From NCBI GenBank assembly GCA_030154085.1, contig JASKKR010000009.1:1-64000 (forward strand): a stretch of DNA of 64,000 nucleotides, given 5' to 3'. The notes under the pieces were generated by a model. It had not been told where the DNA came from. It saw only the letters and a list, made by a program, of their open reading frames with translations, and made no database searches. Positions 17,764 to 26,847 of the stretch are shown in pieces. A program made the translations under genes and the position numbers. Position 1 is the first letter of the stretch. Each line of letters begins with the position of its first letter. Origin of the DNA: Candidatus Cloacimonadota bacterium (GTDB lineage: Bacteria > Cloacimonadota > Cloacimonadia > Cloacimonadales > Cloacimonadaceae).

Positions 17764-18522
17764 TTATATGCTTGCTTGAAGTCCTTGTTCTGGCGTATCT
17801 GCTATGATAGAGCGGATCACCCAGCTTGCTGCCATCATGCCCATGATTGCCGGCATATAGCTGATTGAGGCGATGATCTGACGCTGTCTTCCGCGCTCGA
17901 TGATCTGCTCATTGTTGCTTTCTACATCGGGATCGGGGATCAGAGGGCTTTCAGAAGAGTAGACACAGGGAAAATCAAGCTTAATATCTCTGCGGCGCAG
18001 GAACTTACGAACTCTGCGTGCTAAAGGGCAATTGAAACTTTTGCTGATCTTATCCAGATGGATCTTGCTGGGATCCAGTCTATTGCCAGCCCCCATCACG
18101 GAGATAAATTTTCGATTAGCTCTCGCCAAATCTTCTAAAAGACCGATCTTGGGACCGAGGCTGTCGATGGCATCGATGACAAAGTCTGCATTGGCAGTGA
18201 GTGCAGCTCGGTTTTCTTGATCTAAAAAAACCTGATGGCTTATCACTTGTGCATCGGGATTGATAGCCAGGATGCGTTCTTTCATCAGCTCTGTTTTCGC
18301 TTTGCCTATCGATTCTTGGGTGGCAAGAAGCTGGCGGTTGACATTGCTGGGACCCACAGTGTCAAAATCAATTATGATTAGATTTCCGATTCCTGTTCTG
18401 GTGAGGGCTTCAGTGGCATAGGAGCCTACTCCACCCAATCCGGCTATGCAGACTGTGCTTTCTTTGAGTTTGCGCAGGGCATGAATGCCGATCAAAGCTT
18501 CGGTTCTGGAGAGGTCTATCAT
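17764..18522 (-). CDS. tcdA: tRNA threonylcarbamoyladenosine dehydratase (TcdA, ThiF/E1 fold)
   Basis: 252 residues, close to the family's 250-270. TcdA uses ATP to cyclise t6A37 in ANN-decoding tRNAs to ct6A. GLGGVGSYATEALTRTGIG (28-46) is the nucleotide-binding loop; DFDTVGPSNVNRQLLA and AIDSLGPKIGLL are family blocks. TcdA lacks the CxxC zinc pairs of ThiF/MoeB, and none are seen here. Start overlaps the end of the tatD-like gene by four bases; last gene of the minus-strand run. Confidence 0.88.
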   Translation of the reverse strand: MIDLSRTEALIGIHALRKLKESTVCIAGLGGVGSYATEALTRTGIGNLIIIDFDTVGPSNVNRQLLATQESIGKAKTELMKERILAINPDAQVISHQVFLDQENRAALTANADFVIDAIDSLGPKIGLLEDLARANRKFISVMGAGNRLDPSKIHLDKISKSFNCPLARRVRKFLRRRDIKLDFPCVYSSESPLIPDPDVESNNEQIIERGRQRQIIASISYMPAIMGMMAASWVIRSIIADTPEQGLQASI

Positions 18523-19262
18523 ATTGTCAGTCCTGTAAGTCGTTGGTAATTTATAGCTTGGATACGGATGAGGATATCCTGGTCGATATGATATCGCTGA
18601 GCAACCGCTTCTACCAGTGACTTTAGGCGCAAAAGTGGGTTTTCTTCACCATCTTTAACATAATATTGAGTGATGTCAGTCTCAAAGAGGAATCTTCTGC
18701 TTTTAAGCATTTCTCGCAGAACATCCGCCTTATCCTCGCGTAATATCCGTTCGCTGATGGTGAAATAGCTATCTAAACGTAGAAATTGGCGCAAGTTTTC
18801 GATCTTGCCAGCATAGCCATGGATGAGATATCGAAGCGGAAAGCTGCGCATGATCTCAAAAGCTTCACTCTGATGACCTACAATGTGCAGAACAACAGGC
18901 AGACGATATTCAAGAGCCAAATCAAGTTGGCGCACAAAAATCTCTTTCATCAAAGCATACTCTGGATTCCCTCTATCCAGACCGATTTCGCCGATTGCCC
19001 AGATTTTGTGATCGGCACATAGCTCTTTGATATCCTCAAAAGTCAGGTTGCAGGACTCAAAATTTGGGTGTATTCCTGCACTGTAAAGAATCTTGGCTGA
19101 GTTCATATTCATGAGTTGGGGATAAAATTCAAGTTCCTTTTTTGTAAGTGCAGAAGAAAGGAAATGGGTGATTCCCGCCTCAACTGCTTTATCTAAAAGG
19201 GTAGCAATGGGCATGACCTCAGAGAGGTTGGCAAGGTGACAATGAGCGTCGCAAAGGTTCAT
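18519..19262 (-). CDS. TatD-family metal-dependent hydrolase
   Basis: 247 residues, usual length for TatD nucleases (about 260). Metal ligands are recognisable: DAHCHL (5-10, the HxH pair), Glu in GEIGLDR, His in LHIVGH, His in LIHGYAG and Asp in FETDI. The order fits the TIM-barrel amidohydrolase superfamily. Members act as 3'-5' DNases or other phosphodiesterases; the substrate cannot be fixed here. Overlaps both neighbours by four bases, so it belongs to the glycan operon by layout, though its role is probably independent. Confidence 0.85.
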   Translation of the reverse strand: MNLCDAHCHLANLSEVMPIATLLDKAVEAGITHFLSSALTKKELEFYPQLMNMNSAKILYSAGIHPNFESCNLTFEDIKELCADHKIWAIGEIGLDRGNPEYALMKEIFVRQLDLALEYRLPVVLHIVGHQSEAFEIMRSFPLRYLIHGYAGKIENLRQFLRLDSYFTISERILREDKADVLREMLKSRRFLFETDITQYYVKDGEENPLLRLKSLVEAVAQRYHIDQDILIRIQAINYQRLTGLTI

Positions 19263-20275
19263 AATCTTAACTCCGGTAATATTTTAATTATCTCGTTTGC
19301 ACTTCGTAAACCGGCTTTTCCATCCAGAGAATCGAAGAAGATGGAATTTGCCTTCTGGCGTGCTGCAGCATGCATTTGGGGATTTTTAAGCAGATATGGG
19401 ATTGTAGAGATGAGTTCATCAAAAGTTTCCACCTGAATGCTGATATCACGGATGATCTCATCAATATGCTGTAGGGATCGTGCTGCGGGTGGCATTGTCC
19501 AGCTTATCATAGGTTTGTCTAAGGCACAACATTCGGCGATGATAGAAGATGTATCCACGATGCAGATGTTCGCTTTTTGAATGTAGGGAAGAGGATTATC
19601 TGGAATAAAGTGTATGTTTGGCATGGCTTTAAGCTTGTCTATGTAGTGCTTATTCATCCAAGGATGCACACTCACAAACACTTCATATTCAGTCGTTAGC
19701 TCTGGTAATCGGTCTATCCAACGCGATATTGCACTCATCCCGCTGCTATCGTATGTAGCTGTGAAGAGCAGTGTTGGCTTAGCATCAGGAGATTTTTGGG
19801 GAGCTGGTTCCGTCAGATATGGATCCAGTTTGGGAAAGCCGCCCACTTTGCCGATGTGAATACCTTCATTGATTGCATTTTGCCGATCCTGCTCACTGGT
19901 GAAAAGATATAGACTAAAAGGAGCATAATGTTGAGCAGAGCTAAATCGTTTGAAATGGTAGGCTCCGTGTTGCATGCCGATCTTGATCACTTTGCGAGAC
20001 GGGAACTTATGGGCAGCAACGCGGCACATGATGACAGCTTTGGGAAACGCTGGCAGCCTGCCGGGGTGGTATCCCGTCTGTTTGAGATACTTATAGGTTG
20101 CAGCTTTGTCAGTGACTATTCTGATGGGTTTGAGGTATTTCTGCACTGGCAACCAATTTTGCATATCCACCGGAGTGTGGCAGTAAAAGACAGTTTCGTG
20201 CCGCTCTTTGAAGATACTCAGGATGCTAAGGGCAAGAGAGTAAAAAGGCTTGAAGATAATCTGCGAAAAGACCAT
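19259..20275 (-). CDS. CDP-glycerol glycerophosphotransferase-like glycosyltransferase
   Basis: 338 residues. The C-terminal half has the GT-B features of the CDP-glycerophosphotransferase / polysialyltransferase-like group: MQHGAYHFKRFS (a QHG motif contacting donor phosphate), VSVHPWMNKHYIDKLK, and DTSSIIAECCALDKPMISW (the D-SS-E loop). Such enzymes add phosphoglycerol or related units to surface glycans, or transfer sugars in LPS. No signal peptide; likely cytoplasmic at the membrane face. The ATG overlaps the stop of a 21-codon frame just upstream. Confidence 0.7.
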   Translation of the reverse strand: MVFSQIIFKPFYSLALSILSIFKERHETVFYCHTPVDMQNWLPVQKYLKPIRIVTDKAATYKYLKQTGYHPGRLPAFPKAVIMCRVAAHKFPSRKVIKIGMQHGAYHFKRFSSAQHYAPFSLYLFTSEQDRQNAINEGIHIGKVGGFPKLDPYLTEPAPQKSPDAKPTLLFTATYDSSGMSAISRWIDRLPELTTEYEVFVSVHPWMNKHYIDKLKAMPNIHFIPDNPLPYIQKANICIVDTSSIIAECCALDKPMISWTMPPAARSLQHIDEIIRDISIQVETFDELISTIPYLLKNPQMHAAARQKANSIFFDSLDGKAGLRSANEIIKILPELRL

Positions 20276-20340
20276 CAGATTTCCAAATAATGGGCGATGC
20301 CAAGCGCCAGATATTGCTTAATCAATGAGTTGCTTTTCAT
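20275..20340 (-). CDS. Possible 21-codon upstream ORF
   Basis: ATG at 20338-20340 reads MKSNSLIKQYLALGIAHYLE and one Ile, then TGA whose A is the A of the next gene's ATG. This stop-start overlap is typical of translational coupling, so it may be a small leader, or the true N-terminus of the following glycosyltransferase after a one-base frameshift. Ribosome site weak; no similarity recognised. Confidence 0.2.
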   Translation of the reverse strand: MKSNSLIKQYLALGIAHYLEI

Positions 20341-20445
20341 AATCTTGCCAGTTTAGTAAGCAGAAGTTGGGCTGCTTCAGGCTGATTTTAGACTCTCGAC
20401 TTAGTCCAATAAAGATTATATACTTCATGCAAATATTCATGACGA

Positions 20446-21444
20446 TCATACAAGCTGCTCCTGAATGTAGGAAAAAACTGTAGATGGCAGGATGTTACGC
20501 ATGCAGTTGTGGTGTTTAAGCGGGCATTTCATGGGTCCGTGACTGCTGCAAGGACGGCAATCAAGCGGGATTTCAAAAACATAATCGCCAGGTCTAAAGG
20601 GGAAATAGCCAAAGGACTTTGTTGTGGGACCAAAGAAAGCAACTACTCTGGTCTGCATAGCATTAGCAAGATGCAATGCTCCGCTATCATTGCAGATCAT
20701 TAGCTTACAGCGCGAGATCACAGCAGCGCTTTGCAATAGGTCTGTCTTGCCCGCCAGAATCAAGGCTTTGGGACAACTTTCTTTGACGATCTCGCATTTA
20801 GGTAGATCATCCTGCGAGCCAATTAAAACAACGCCATAGCCTGCCTTATCAAGCTTCATGGCAAGATCAGCATAATATTCAGTCGGCCAACATTTGGTTG
20901 CCCAGACAGAACCAGGCGCCAAAGCTATAATCTGCTTGGAACTCAATGGACTCAGTAGGGATTCAGCGTATGCTTGATCTTCTTCAGAAGGATAAAGCTC
21001 AGTCTGAAAATCAAAATCTCGGGGGTCCAGAAGCTTTAAAAGAGCTAAATTCTTTTTGGCCTTGTGGATCCCACGTGGATGTGCAGTCTTGGCAGTCAAT
21101 AAAAAAGGCATGGTACCACGATCAAAGCCTACTCTAATCGGAATGCGCGCCAAATACATCAATAGGTGAGTTCTGCCCGAGCTGTGCGGAGAGATCGCCA
21201 TGTCATAGGCTTCCGCTTTGATGCGTTTGATCATCTTGCCCATATTTAACAGGGTATTATCGCGTTTGGAATCAGTAAGTACTGACCGCAAGTGGGGATT
21301 ATTTTGTAACAGCTTTGCTGCTGCGGGCACAACCAGGGCATCTATTTCGGCATTGGGATAGAGCTGCTTGGTAGCCCTGATCAGCGGTGTGGTCAGGATC
21401 ACATCCCCGATAAAAGCAGTTTGGATGATGAGTATCTTTTTCAT
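20446..21444 (-). CDS. ADP-heptose:LPS heptosyltransferase-like (GT9)
   Basis: 332 residues, usual for WaaC/WaaF proteins. Start KILIIQTAFIGDVILTTPLI is the family's N-terminal signature. The C-terminal donor-binding part has LAPGSVWATKCWPTEYYADL, CNDSGALHLANAMQTRVVAFFGPT and a Cys-containing end (CRPCSSHGPMKCPLKHHNC). It adds heptose to the inner core of LPS on the cytoplasmic side, implying this organism makes a heptose-containing core. Overlaps the GT4 gene by four bases. The 170 bases before the next gene hold only the short 20275-20340 frame. Confidence 0.9.
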   Translation of the reverse strand: MKKILIIQTAFIGDVILTTPLIRATKQLYPNAEIDALVVPAAAKLLQNNPHLRSVLTDSKRDNTLLNMGKMIKRIKAEAYDMAISPHSSGRTHLLMYLARIPIRVGFDRGTMPFLLTAKTAHPRGIHKAKKNLALLKLLDPRDFDFQTELYPSEEDQAYAESLLSPLSSKQIIALAPGSVWATKCWPTEYYADLAMKLDKAGYGVVLIGSQDDLPKCEIVKESCPKALILAGKTDLLQSAAVISRCKLMICNDSGALHLANAMQTRVVAFFGPTTKSFGYFPFRPGDYVFEIPLDCRPCSSHGPMKCPLKHHNCMRNILPSTVFSYIQEQLV

Positions 21445-22535
21445 AGCAAGTTCTGATATAAATCCATATTTTTGTGGAGCATTTCTTCTTTACTGAAGAG
21501 CTTGACCCTTTCGAGAGCTGCTTTTCCCAAGCGAGCTCTAAGATCACGATCAGCCGCTAATCTTAGGATAGTTTCAGACAAGGCTAAGGGATTGGACTTC
21601 GGCACTAAGATCCCGCTTTGAAGATTTACGATCATCTCTGGAATGCCGCCGGCTGTAGTACCAATGACGGGTAAGCCTACGCTCATAGCATCCAAGACGG
21701 ATGTCCCGAGACCTTCCTTTTGAGATGCAAGAACAAAGATATCAAAGACTTTGAGCAAAGATCCGACCTCAGTTTGATTTCCCGTAAAAGTAAAGCCCGG
21801 GCTCAGCCTAAGATCGCGGGCAAGCTGCTCCATTTGTTCCAGTTTTGGTCCTGAGCCGACAGCGATGAAATGCAAATTAGGATTCTGCTGTCTTGCCAAA
21901 GCTGCCGCTTGAATGAAGTTTGGATAGTCCTTGTGACCGACAAAAGCAGCAATAGTCCCGACGATGAGACTCTCTTCTGGAATGCCCCATATTGAACGAA
22001 AATTCTTTTGTGCTTGGGAGTTTGTAAAGCGCTGTAAATCTATGCCGCTATGAATTAGATGGAGCTTTGATTGCGGAATGCCATCAGCAAGGAGGACATC
22101 ATATATGTGTCTGGAAATGGCTACAATGGCGTCGAGGCGGGGACTCATGTATTTGCGGTGAGATAATAGGTTTTTGCGGATATGAAAATCAACTCGACGA
22201 GAGGCTACTACCTTCACGGATGGATAAAATATCTTTGCTCCAAGTGCCCAGCTAAGAGCATGACTGCTATGAGCATGAAGGATATTAATGTTTTCATGTT
22301 TAGCGTAGTTTGCTAACCGCTTAGAACCAATGATATCGATCTCAGCCAAGAAGTGGATAGCCTTATATGGGAGATCTTCCTCTTTCAGTCGCTGCTGGAG
22401 CATGGAGCCTTTCTGGCAGACGAAGTCACTATGGATACCAGCTTTACACAGACCTTCATGCAGGTAAAATGCCTGTTGTTGCCCTCCTCGCCATCCTCTC
22501 TCTGCATCTATGTGTAATATTCTCATCTGTGACAT
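21441..22535 (-). CDS. Glycosyltransferase family 4
   Basis: 364 residues. GT-B fold: N-terminal HIDAERGWRGGQQQAFYL (nucleotide-independent acceptor side), then GTIAAFVGHKDYPNFIQAA and the C-terminal donor motif ASQKEGLGTSVLDAMSVGLP with ETAGGIPE-like TTAGGIPEMI. This is the retaining GT4 pattern of LPS core and O-antigen enzymes. The start may be M4 (MRILHIDAE). It overlaps the GT2 gene by 13 bases. Confidence 0.9.
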   Translation of the reverse strand: MSQMRILHIDAERGWRGGQQQAFYLHEGLCKAGIHSDFVCQKGSMLQQRLKEEDLPYKAIHFLAEIDIIGSKRLANYAKHENINILHAHSSHALSWALGAKIFYPSVKVVASRRVDFHIRKNLLSHRKYMSPRLDAIVAISRHIYDVLLADGIPQSKLHLIHSGIDLQRFTNSQAQKNFRSIWGIPEESLIVGTIAAFVGHKDYPNFIQAAALARQQNPNLHFIAVGSGPKLEQMEQLARDLRLSPGFTFTGNQTEVGSLLKVFDIFVLASQKEGLGTSVLDAMSVGLPVIGTTAGGIPEMIVNLQSGILVPKSNPLALSETILRLAADRDLRARLGKAALERVKLFSKEEMLHKNMDLYQNLL

Positions 22536-23251
22536 AATCTGTATTTATACCAAATTCCCCAAGCGGAGTTTTTACACAGTAGAAAGCCATGATAACCGTC
22601 CAAGAAGCCAAGTTTGATGAGATACATCTTGATGAACTTAAAAGTTGCCCTGATTTCAGGTTCACAGGGAAAGATATGAGAAGGCATATTATTCCGACTA
22701 AGCTCCGCATAAAGGCGCATTTTTCGAAAATGGATGGCAGTATCGGGGTAGGTATTGTGGTAAATGAGTCCTTTGCAGAGGGCTTTTTCTTGCGAGACCT
22801 TGATACTTTCGTGCACTGTTTTGTCATTGAATCCGCCATACTTGCGATTGAACAATCTCAACGGTTTGTCATTTTGCCAACCACAAAAACGGATGGGCTT
22901 GCCAAGATAATAGCTCAGGCGTTTAATCTGCCAAGCTTTGCCCTCAAAATCTCTGTCCTTGAGGGATATGAGCTCTTCTTGCAACTCTGGACTCAAACGC
23001 TCATCGGCATCAATAGATAGGATCCAATCATAAAGTGCTAGGTTCGTTGCTTCTTGCTTAGCTTTGCCAAATCCTTCCCATTGCTCTTGATGAAACACTC
23101 TGGCTCCAGATTGTTCTGCCAGGGCTGCAGTGTCATCTTCGGAGCCTGTATCCAACACCACAATGTCGTCTACCCAGTGCAAATCAGACAGACAATCCAC
23201 GATGTTTTGCCTTTCGTTTTTTACGATCAGGACGGCAGATATACGGCTCAT
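22523..23251 (-). CDS. GT2 glycosyltransferase, WaaE/KdtX-like
   Basis: 242 residues, compact GT-A fold. SRISAVLIVKNERQNIVDCL, WVDDIVVLDTGSEDDT and WILSIDADERLSPEL carry the GT2 metal motif (DAD). The short length and the text around WVDDIVVLDTGS match the WaaE/KdtX-type LPS core beta-glycosyltransferases. Inverting transfer onto lipid A-core is the likely role. Overlaps by four bases with the upstream GT2. Confidence 0.85.
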   Translation of the reverse strand: MSRISAVLIVKNERQNIVDCLSDLHWVDDIVVLDTGSEDDTAALAEQSGARVFHQEQWEGFGKAKQEATNLALYDWILSIDADERLSPELQEELISLKDRDFEGKAWQIKRLSYYLGKPIRFCGWQNDKPLRLFNRKYGGFNDKTVHESIKVSQEKALCKGLIYHNTYPDTAIHFRKMRLYAELSRNNMPSHIFPCEPEIRATFKFIKMYLIKLGFLDGYHGFLLCKNSAWGIWYKYRLCHR

Positions 23252-24183
23252 AGCTTAATTAATTTGTAGTTTTTGAAGGTACCAATAGGACCAGTTATTT
23301 TTTCAAGCAGAGATAGTAGACGGAAAGGCAAGGTTTCGTGCTTATGTGGCATTCTGCCGGGATTTGGCTTACCTGAATATTGCAATTTATCAGCCCAATC
23401 AAAACGGGCGATTCTGTCCCGCATTACGGCGGGATGAGAGCCTTTGAATTGTGCCAGGCGGTTTAAGGGACCATAATCGAAATACTCCGGCACGGTGGCA
23501 TAATGCTTCTCAGCTTTTGCTTTGCCCCAGTGCACGGAATCAAGAGCTTTACGTTTGTTTTGCATCAGGTGTGGTGGGCGAACCCAACCATAGTGATATA
23601 TATATGCATCAACTTTTGCAACTCTTAGTTTTCTAGTTCCGGTTTGTTGGCGGGGATTGTCATAATGTTCAAAATATCTAAAGCTTTGGGCACTTTGATA
23701 GGAATGGATATTGGGGTGATTGCGCACAATGCGGATCTCGTACGGATACCAACCATGACCGCTGTGATAGTGCTCATAATCTCCCCAAAAATGTATATAT
23801 TTAAAAAGTATTCCTTCCACTCTATGATCATCCAAAAGCTCTTCACAGCGGTGCTTGATGACCGGAAGATATTTCTCATGTACAACCTCATCTGCTTGCA
23901 CATAGAAGAGCCAATCGCCACTGCATTCTTTCATAGCGACATCTGTCTGATAGCTATTGATCATTCCGCGGTTGCAATATTTATCTTCCCAGATGGTATC
24001 AATGATTTTGATCTTGGGATCATTGATAGCTGCGATTAGTTCCCGAGTATGATCGTCTTCATCCCCTTTCCCTACTGCTACTACAAATTCATCACAGATT
24101 GGCAAAATAGAGCTAATTGCTTCTACGATTGGATAATAGAGCTTTTCTCCGTTCTTAACAAAGGAAAAACCGCTGATCTTCAT
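23248..24183 (-). CDS. GT2-like glycosyltransferase
   Basis: 311 residues from the ATG at 24183, chosen because GGGAGAAAAC lies directly before it; the open frame extends to 24285 but inside the ABC transporter gene. KISGFSFVKNGEKLYYPIVE and CDEFVVAVGKGDEDDHTREL are GT2-like; WLFYVQADEVVHEKY holds the AD(E) metal motif. Its C-terminal part (IYHYGWVRPPHLMQNKR) resembles glycosyltransferases often found in anaerobe surface-glycan clusters. Acceptor unknown. Confidence 0.8.
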   Translation of the reverse strand: MKISGFSFVKNGEKLYYPIVEAISSILPICDEFVVAVGKGDEDDHTRELIAAINDPKIKIIDTIWEDKYCNRGMINSYQTDVAMKECSGDWLFYVQADEVVHEKYLPVIKHRCEELLDDHRVEGILFKYIHFWGDYEHYHSGHGWYPYEIRIVRNHPNIHSYQSAQSFRYFEHYDNPRQQTGTRKLRVAKVDAYIYHYGWVRPPHLMQNKRKALDSVHWGKAKAEKHYATVPEYFDYGPLNRLAQFKGSHPAVMRDRIARFDWADKLQYSGKPNPGRMPHKHETLPFRLLSLLEKITGPIGTFKNYKLIKL

Positions 24184-24193
24184 GTTTTCTCCC

Positions 24194-26104
24194 TTATTGA
24201 TTGAACTGCAATTTGTATAGTGTTTGATATCTCGGGCAACGTTCCAGCAGCTCATCGTGTTTACCACTATCGATGATTCTTCCACCTTCTAGGACCACGA
24301 TTTTGTCGGCCGCAAGGATAGTAGAAAGTCGGTGAGCGATGAGGATCACAGTGCGATTTCGGGTGGCCTCATCTATGGCGTCTTGCACCTTGCGCTCGCT
24401 TTCTGTATCAAGAGCACTGGTGGCTTCGTCAAAAATAAGGATTGGTGGATTGCCGACGATTGCTCGAGCTATGCAGAGCCGTTGACGTTGTCCACCGGAG
24501 AGATTAAGTCCTTTGATATCTAATAGCTGATCGTAGCCGTCTGGGAATTCATTTATAAATTCATCAGCATGAGCGATTTTAGCCGCTTGTTGTATTTGGT
24601 CATCACTCAAAGCTTTTCGGCTGCCGTAGGCGATGTTGTCACGTATGGTTTTAGTAAAAAGCACTGAGTCTTGCGTGACCACTCCAAAGAGCTGCCGCAG
24701 GTCATCCAGCTTGATCTTACGGATATCGATTCCGTCGATTGTGATAGAACCTTCCTTTACGTCATACATACGGTTCAGAAGATTAGTTATGGTGGTTTTT
24801 CCTCCACCAGACGCCCCCACAAACGCCAGCTTCATACCCTTGGAAATGGTTAGATTGATATCTTTTAGCACATAGTTATCTTGCGTATAGTAAAAACTTA
24901 CATGATTAAATCGAATCTCATGATCAAAACTTTTTTTGTTAATAGCATCTTCGGCATCTTTGATTGAGGATTCTTGATTCAAGACAAGCGCTATCCGATC
25001 CAAGGATACTATTGCTTTCTTTACTTCCGTATAGAGTTGAGTGATATTCTTCAAAGGATGCAGCATGGAAAACATTGCAAACAGAAATGCCGTGAAATCA
25101 CCCAAAGAAAAACTATTGGAAGGATCCAAGATCATCCCACCACCGATGATGACTACGACCACGCCGGTGATTGCAGAATTTAGTTCTGAGAGTGGCACAT
25201 TCATAGAACTATAGATCTGAGATTTTTGCCACTGTTTCAGATGTTTGCTATTGATTTTTTCAAAGGCTTTATATTCATCTTCTTCGCGGCGAAATGCTTT
25301 GACGATTTTGATGCTGTTTAGCACCTCTTCCACAGTGCTAAACATTGCCGAAATCTGGGTCTGGATACGTTTTGAATATTTCTTGATCTTCTTGCCCAAG
25401 AAACCTAGAGTGAAAGTTAGAATTGGTACCACCAAAATGCTATAGGCAAAAAGCCGGGCATTCAGGAAGATCGCAATATACATATAAACGATCACGGTCG
25501 CAATATCACGAATACTATTGAAAACCGCATAAATAAATTGATTGGAAACGATTTCCACATCATTTACCATGCGGACGATGGCGTCTCCAACCTTATTTTT
25601 ACTAAAGAAATCTAATGATTGGGTTAAATATCTGCGAAACATATAGCTTCGCATATCTCGTATAGTCTTACCACGTAAAAGCACAAAAAAGCTGCGATTT
25701 GCAAAGTAAAACAGATTCTTGAACAGAATCAATAGCACTATCATCGCGCAAAGGATATACAAAAGCGACAATGAATCGCTAAATAACATCAGCTGTTTGA
25801 GCTCCTCCCAAAGTGGATTAAGGTCACTAATCCCTCGTATCCCGGCCAAGGATCCAAAATTGTGGAGTGTTTCTGTGAGTGCTGAAAGAATCTCAGAGCT
25901 GTTTTCATAAACAGGGGCTGGTTTATTGGGATTGAAAACATAATCAAAAAGGGGCACCAGGACGGTCACACTCACGCCGCTAAATAAGGCATACAAGACC
26001 ATTGTGATCAAGCCGGCGATGATGAACGGCCAATAGCGAAGCATCATCCTATATAATAGGAAGAGATTGCTGTTTCTTTGTCTGCTGCTTTTTCCTTTAT
26101 TCAT
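24194..26104 (-). CDS. MsbA-like ABC exporter (fused membrane and ATPase domains)
   Basis: 636 residues from the ATG at 26104; the longer frame to 26140 would start inside the tRNA terminator hairpin. Six-helix membrane domain (about 20-330) followed by an ATPase: Walker A GASGGGKTT (Lys 436), signature LSGGQ (535-539), Walker B ILIFDEA (555-561) and switch His in IAHRLST. The order is that of MsbA/lipid exporters. As first protein gene of the LPS-type run it most likely flips lipid A-core or a lipid-linked glycan, though peptide or drug export cannot be excluded. Confidence 0.88.
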   Translation of the reverse strand: MNKGKSSRQRNSNLFLLYRMMLRYWPFIIAGLITMVLYALFSGVSVTVLVPLFDYVFNPNKPAPVYENSSEILSALTETLHNFGSLAGIRGISDLNPLWEELKQLMLFSDSLSLLYILCAMIVLLILFKNLFYFANRSFFVLLRGKTIRDMRSYMFRRYLTQSLDFFSKNKVGDAIVRMVNDVEIVSNQFIYAVFNSIRDIATVIVYMYIAIFLNARLFAYSILVVPILTFTLGFLGKKIKKYSKRIQTQISAMFSTVEEVLNSIKIVKAFRREEDEYKAFEKINSKHLKQWQKSQIYSSMNVPLSELNSAITGVVVVIIGGGMILDPSNSFSLGDFTAFLFAMFSMLHPLKNITQLYTEVKKAIVSLDRIALVLNQESSIKDAEDAINKKSFDHEIRFNHVSFYYTQDNYVLKDINLTISKGMKLAFVGASGGGKTTITNLLNRMYDVKEGSITIDGIDIRKIKLDDLRQLFGVVTQDSVLFTKTIRDNIAYGSRKALSDDQIQQAAKIAHADEFINEFPDGYDQLLDIKGLNLSGGQRQRLCIARAIVGNPPILIFDEATSALDTESERKVQDAIDEATRNRTVILIAHRLSTILAADKIVVLEGGRIIDSGKHDELLERCPRYQTLYKLQFNQ

Positions 26105-26109
26105 ATTGT

Positions 26110-26140
26110 ACCAATAAAAAAAGCCAGCATAAGCTGGCAA
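26110..26140 (-). terminator. Terminator after tRNA-Arg(ACG), minus strand
   Basis: On the minus strand GCCAGC-TTAT-GCTGGC is a perfect six-base stem followed by seven T. It starts 12 bases after the tRNA CCA end. The ABC transporter start must lie beyond it, so that gene needs some readthrough or its own promoter. Confidence 0.8.
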
Positions 26141-26151
26141 GAGAAAAAATC

Positions 26152-26228
26152 TGGCACGCCGTAAGGGAGTCGAACCCCTAACCTTCTGATCCGTAGTCAG
26201 ATGCTCTATCCAATTGAGCTAACGGCGC
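26152..26228 (-). tRNA. tRNA-Arg (anticodon ACG)
   Basis: 77 bases with an encoded CCA. Acceptor GCGCCGT pairs with ACGGCGT (one G-U), D arm TAGCTCAATTGGATAGAGCA, anticodon stem TCTGA/TCAGA with loop CTACGGA giving ACG, and T arm GGGGTTCGACTCCC (intact). The A34 of ACG is normally edited to inosine by TadA to read CGU, CGC and CGA. Confidence 0.95.
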
Positions 26229-26557
26229 ACACTCTTTAATCACTTTTTCTTGGGTGCGTATTTTGTCAATGAAAATCTGAACTTTCGCAAGTTTACCCTC
26301 TTAACAACTTTGCGCATCCCATGAAATTGTAAATAATTATATAAGGTATAAAGTGCCCCCTAAAATTGCGAATAAGATCATCGAGAAATGCAAATCTGAT
26401 TTAACAATTGAAAATGCAGATACAAAAAAAGTCAAGTCTGATTCACTCTTCAAGACCTTGCCGAATAAAATGGTCAATAAATATATGTAACTAATTATGG
26501 ACAAACTCGATGCTGATGATAGCTTCATCCTCTATAAGCAAGTCAGGGAAAAATAAT
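26229..26557 (+). other. Gene-poor region with short ORF remnants
   Basis: A GTG frame 26353-26490 (45 residues, VPPKIANKIIEKCKSDLTIE onward, ends TAA) is followed in another frame by 26497-26556 (MDKLDADDSFILYKQVREK). Together they read like a broken small protein gene, but no family is recognised and there is no ribosome site. A hydrophobic 63-codon frame on the minus strand (26337-26528) is probably the shadow of these. Confidence 0.35.
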
Positions 26558-26560
26558 TGC

Positions 26561-26674
26561 CTTGCGAATGTCCTTCACAAAGCTGTAACTCCTTATTTTC
26601 CCGTTTCTTGCTCACTTCTCAAAGGGGAGAGAAACGGGGGAGGCGGCAAGTGCCCTACTTTTGCAAACACTTAG
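26561..26674 (+). repeat. Structured dispersed repeat, copy 1
   Basis: 114 bp that recurs at 47998-48111 with 13 differences and no gap. Outer stem CTTGC (26561-26565) with GCAAG (26646-26650); inner stem CCCGTTTCT (26600-26608) with AGAAACGGG (26630-26638). The stretch between the stems and the trailing GTGCCCTACTTTTGCA are strongly conserved. In copy 2 the outer stem changes on both sides and stays paired. This suggests a structured RNA or a palindromic mobile repeat, not leftover coding sequence. Confidence 0.7.
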
Positions 26675-26847
26675 GCAGGTTAAAATTCAGGTGATAATAT
26701 TGGGAGATTTTGTCAAATTCTAAAATAAGGATGGTTCGAATTTTTTTAAGGGAATGGCAAATCACGCGCTGATCCATCAAAATCAGATAAGCAAAGTTCC
26801 AATCCGAGATGAGGTTCATAGAATTAGTGGGTTGATGAATTTCAGGC

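Noticed and set aside
17741-17769. TTGACT and TATATG as a plus-strand promoter
   Set aside because: It points into the 3' end of tcdA on the opposite strand and the spacing is too short.
26337-26528. 63-codon hydrophobic minus-strand ORF
   Set aside because: AT-rich sequence gives hydrophobic translations easily; no ribosome site and no family recognised.
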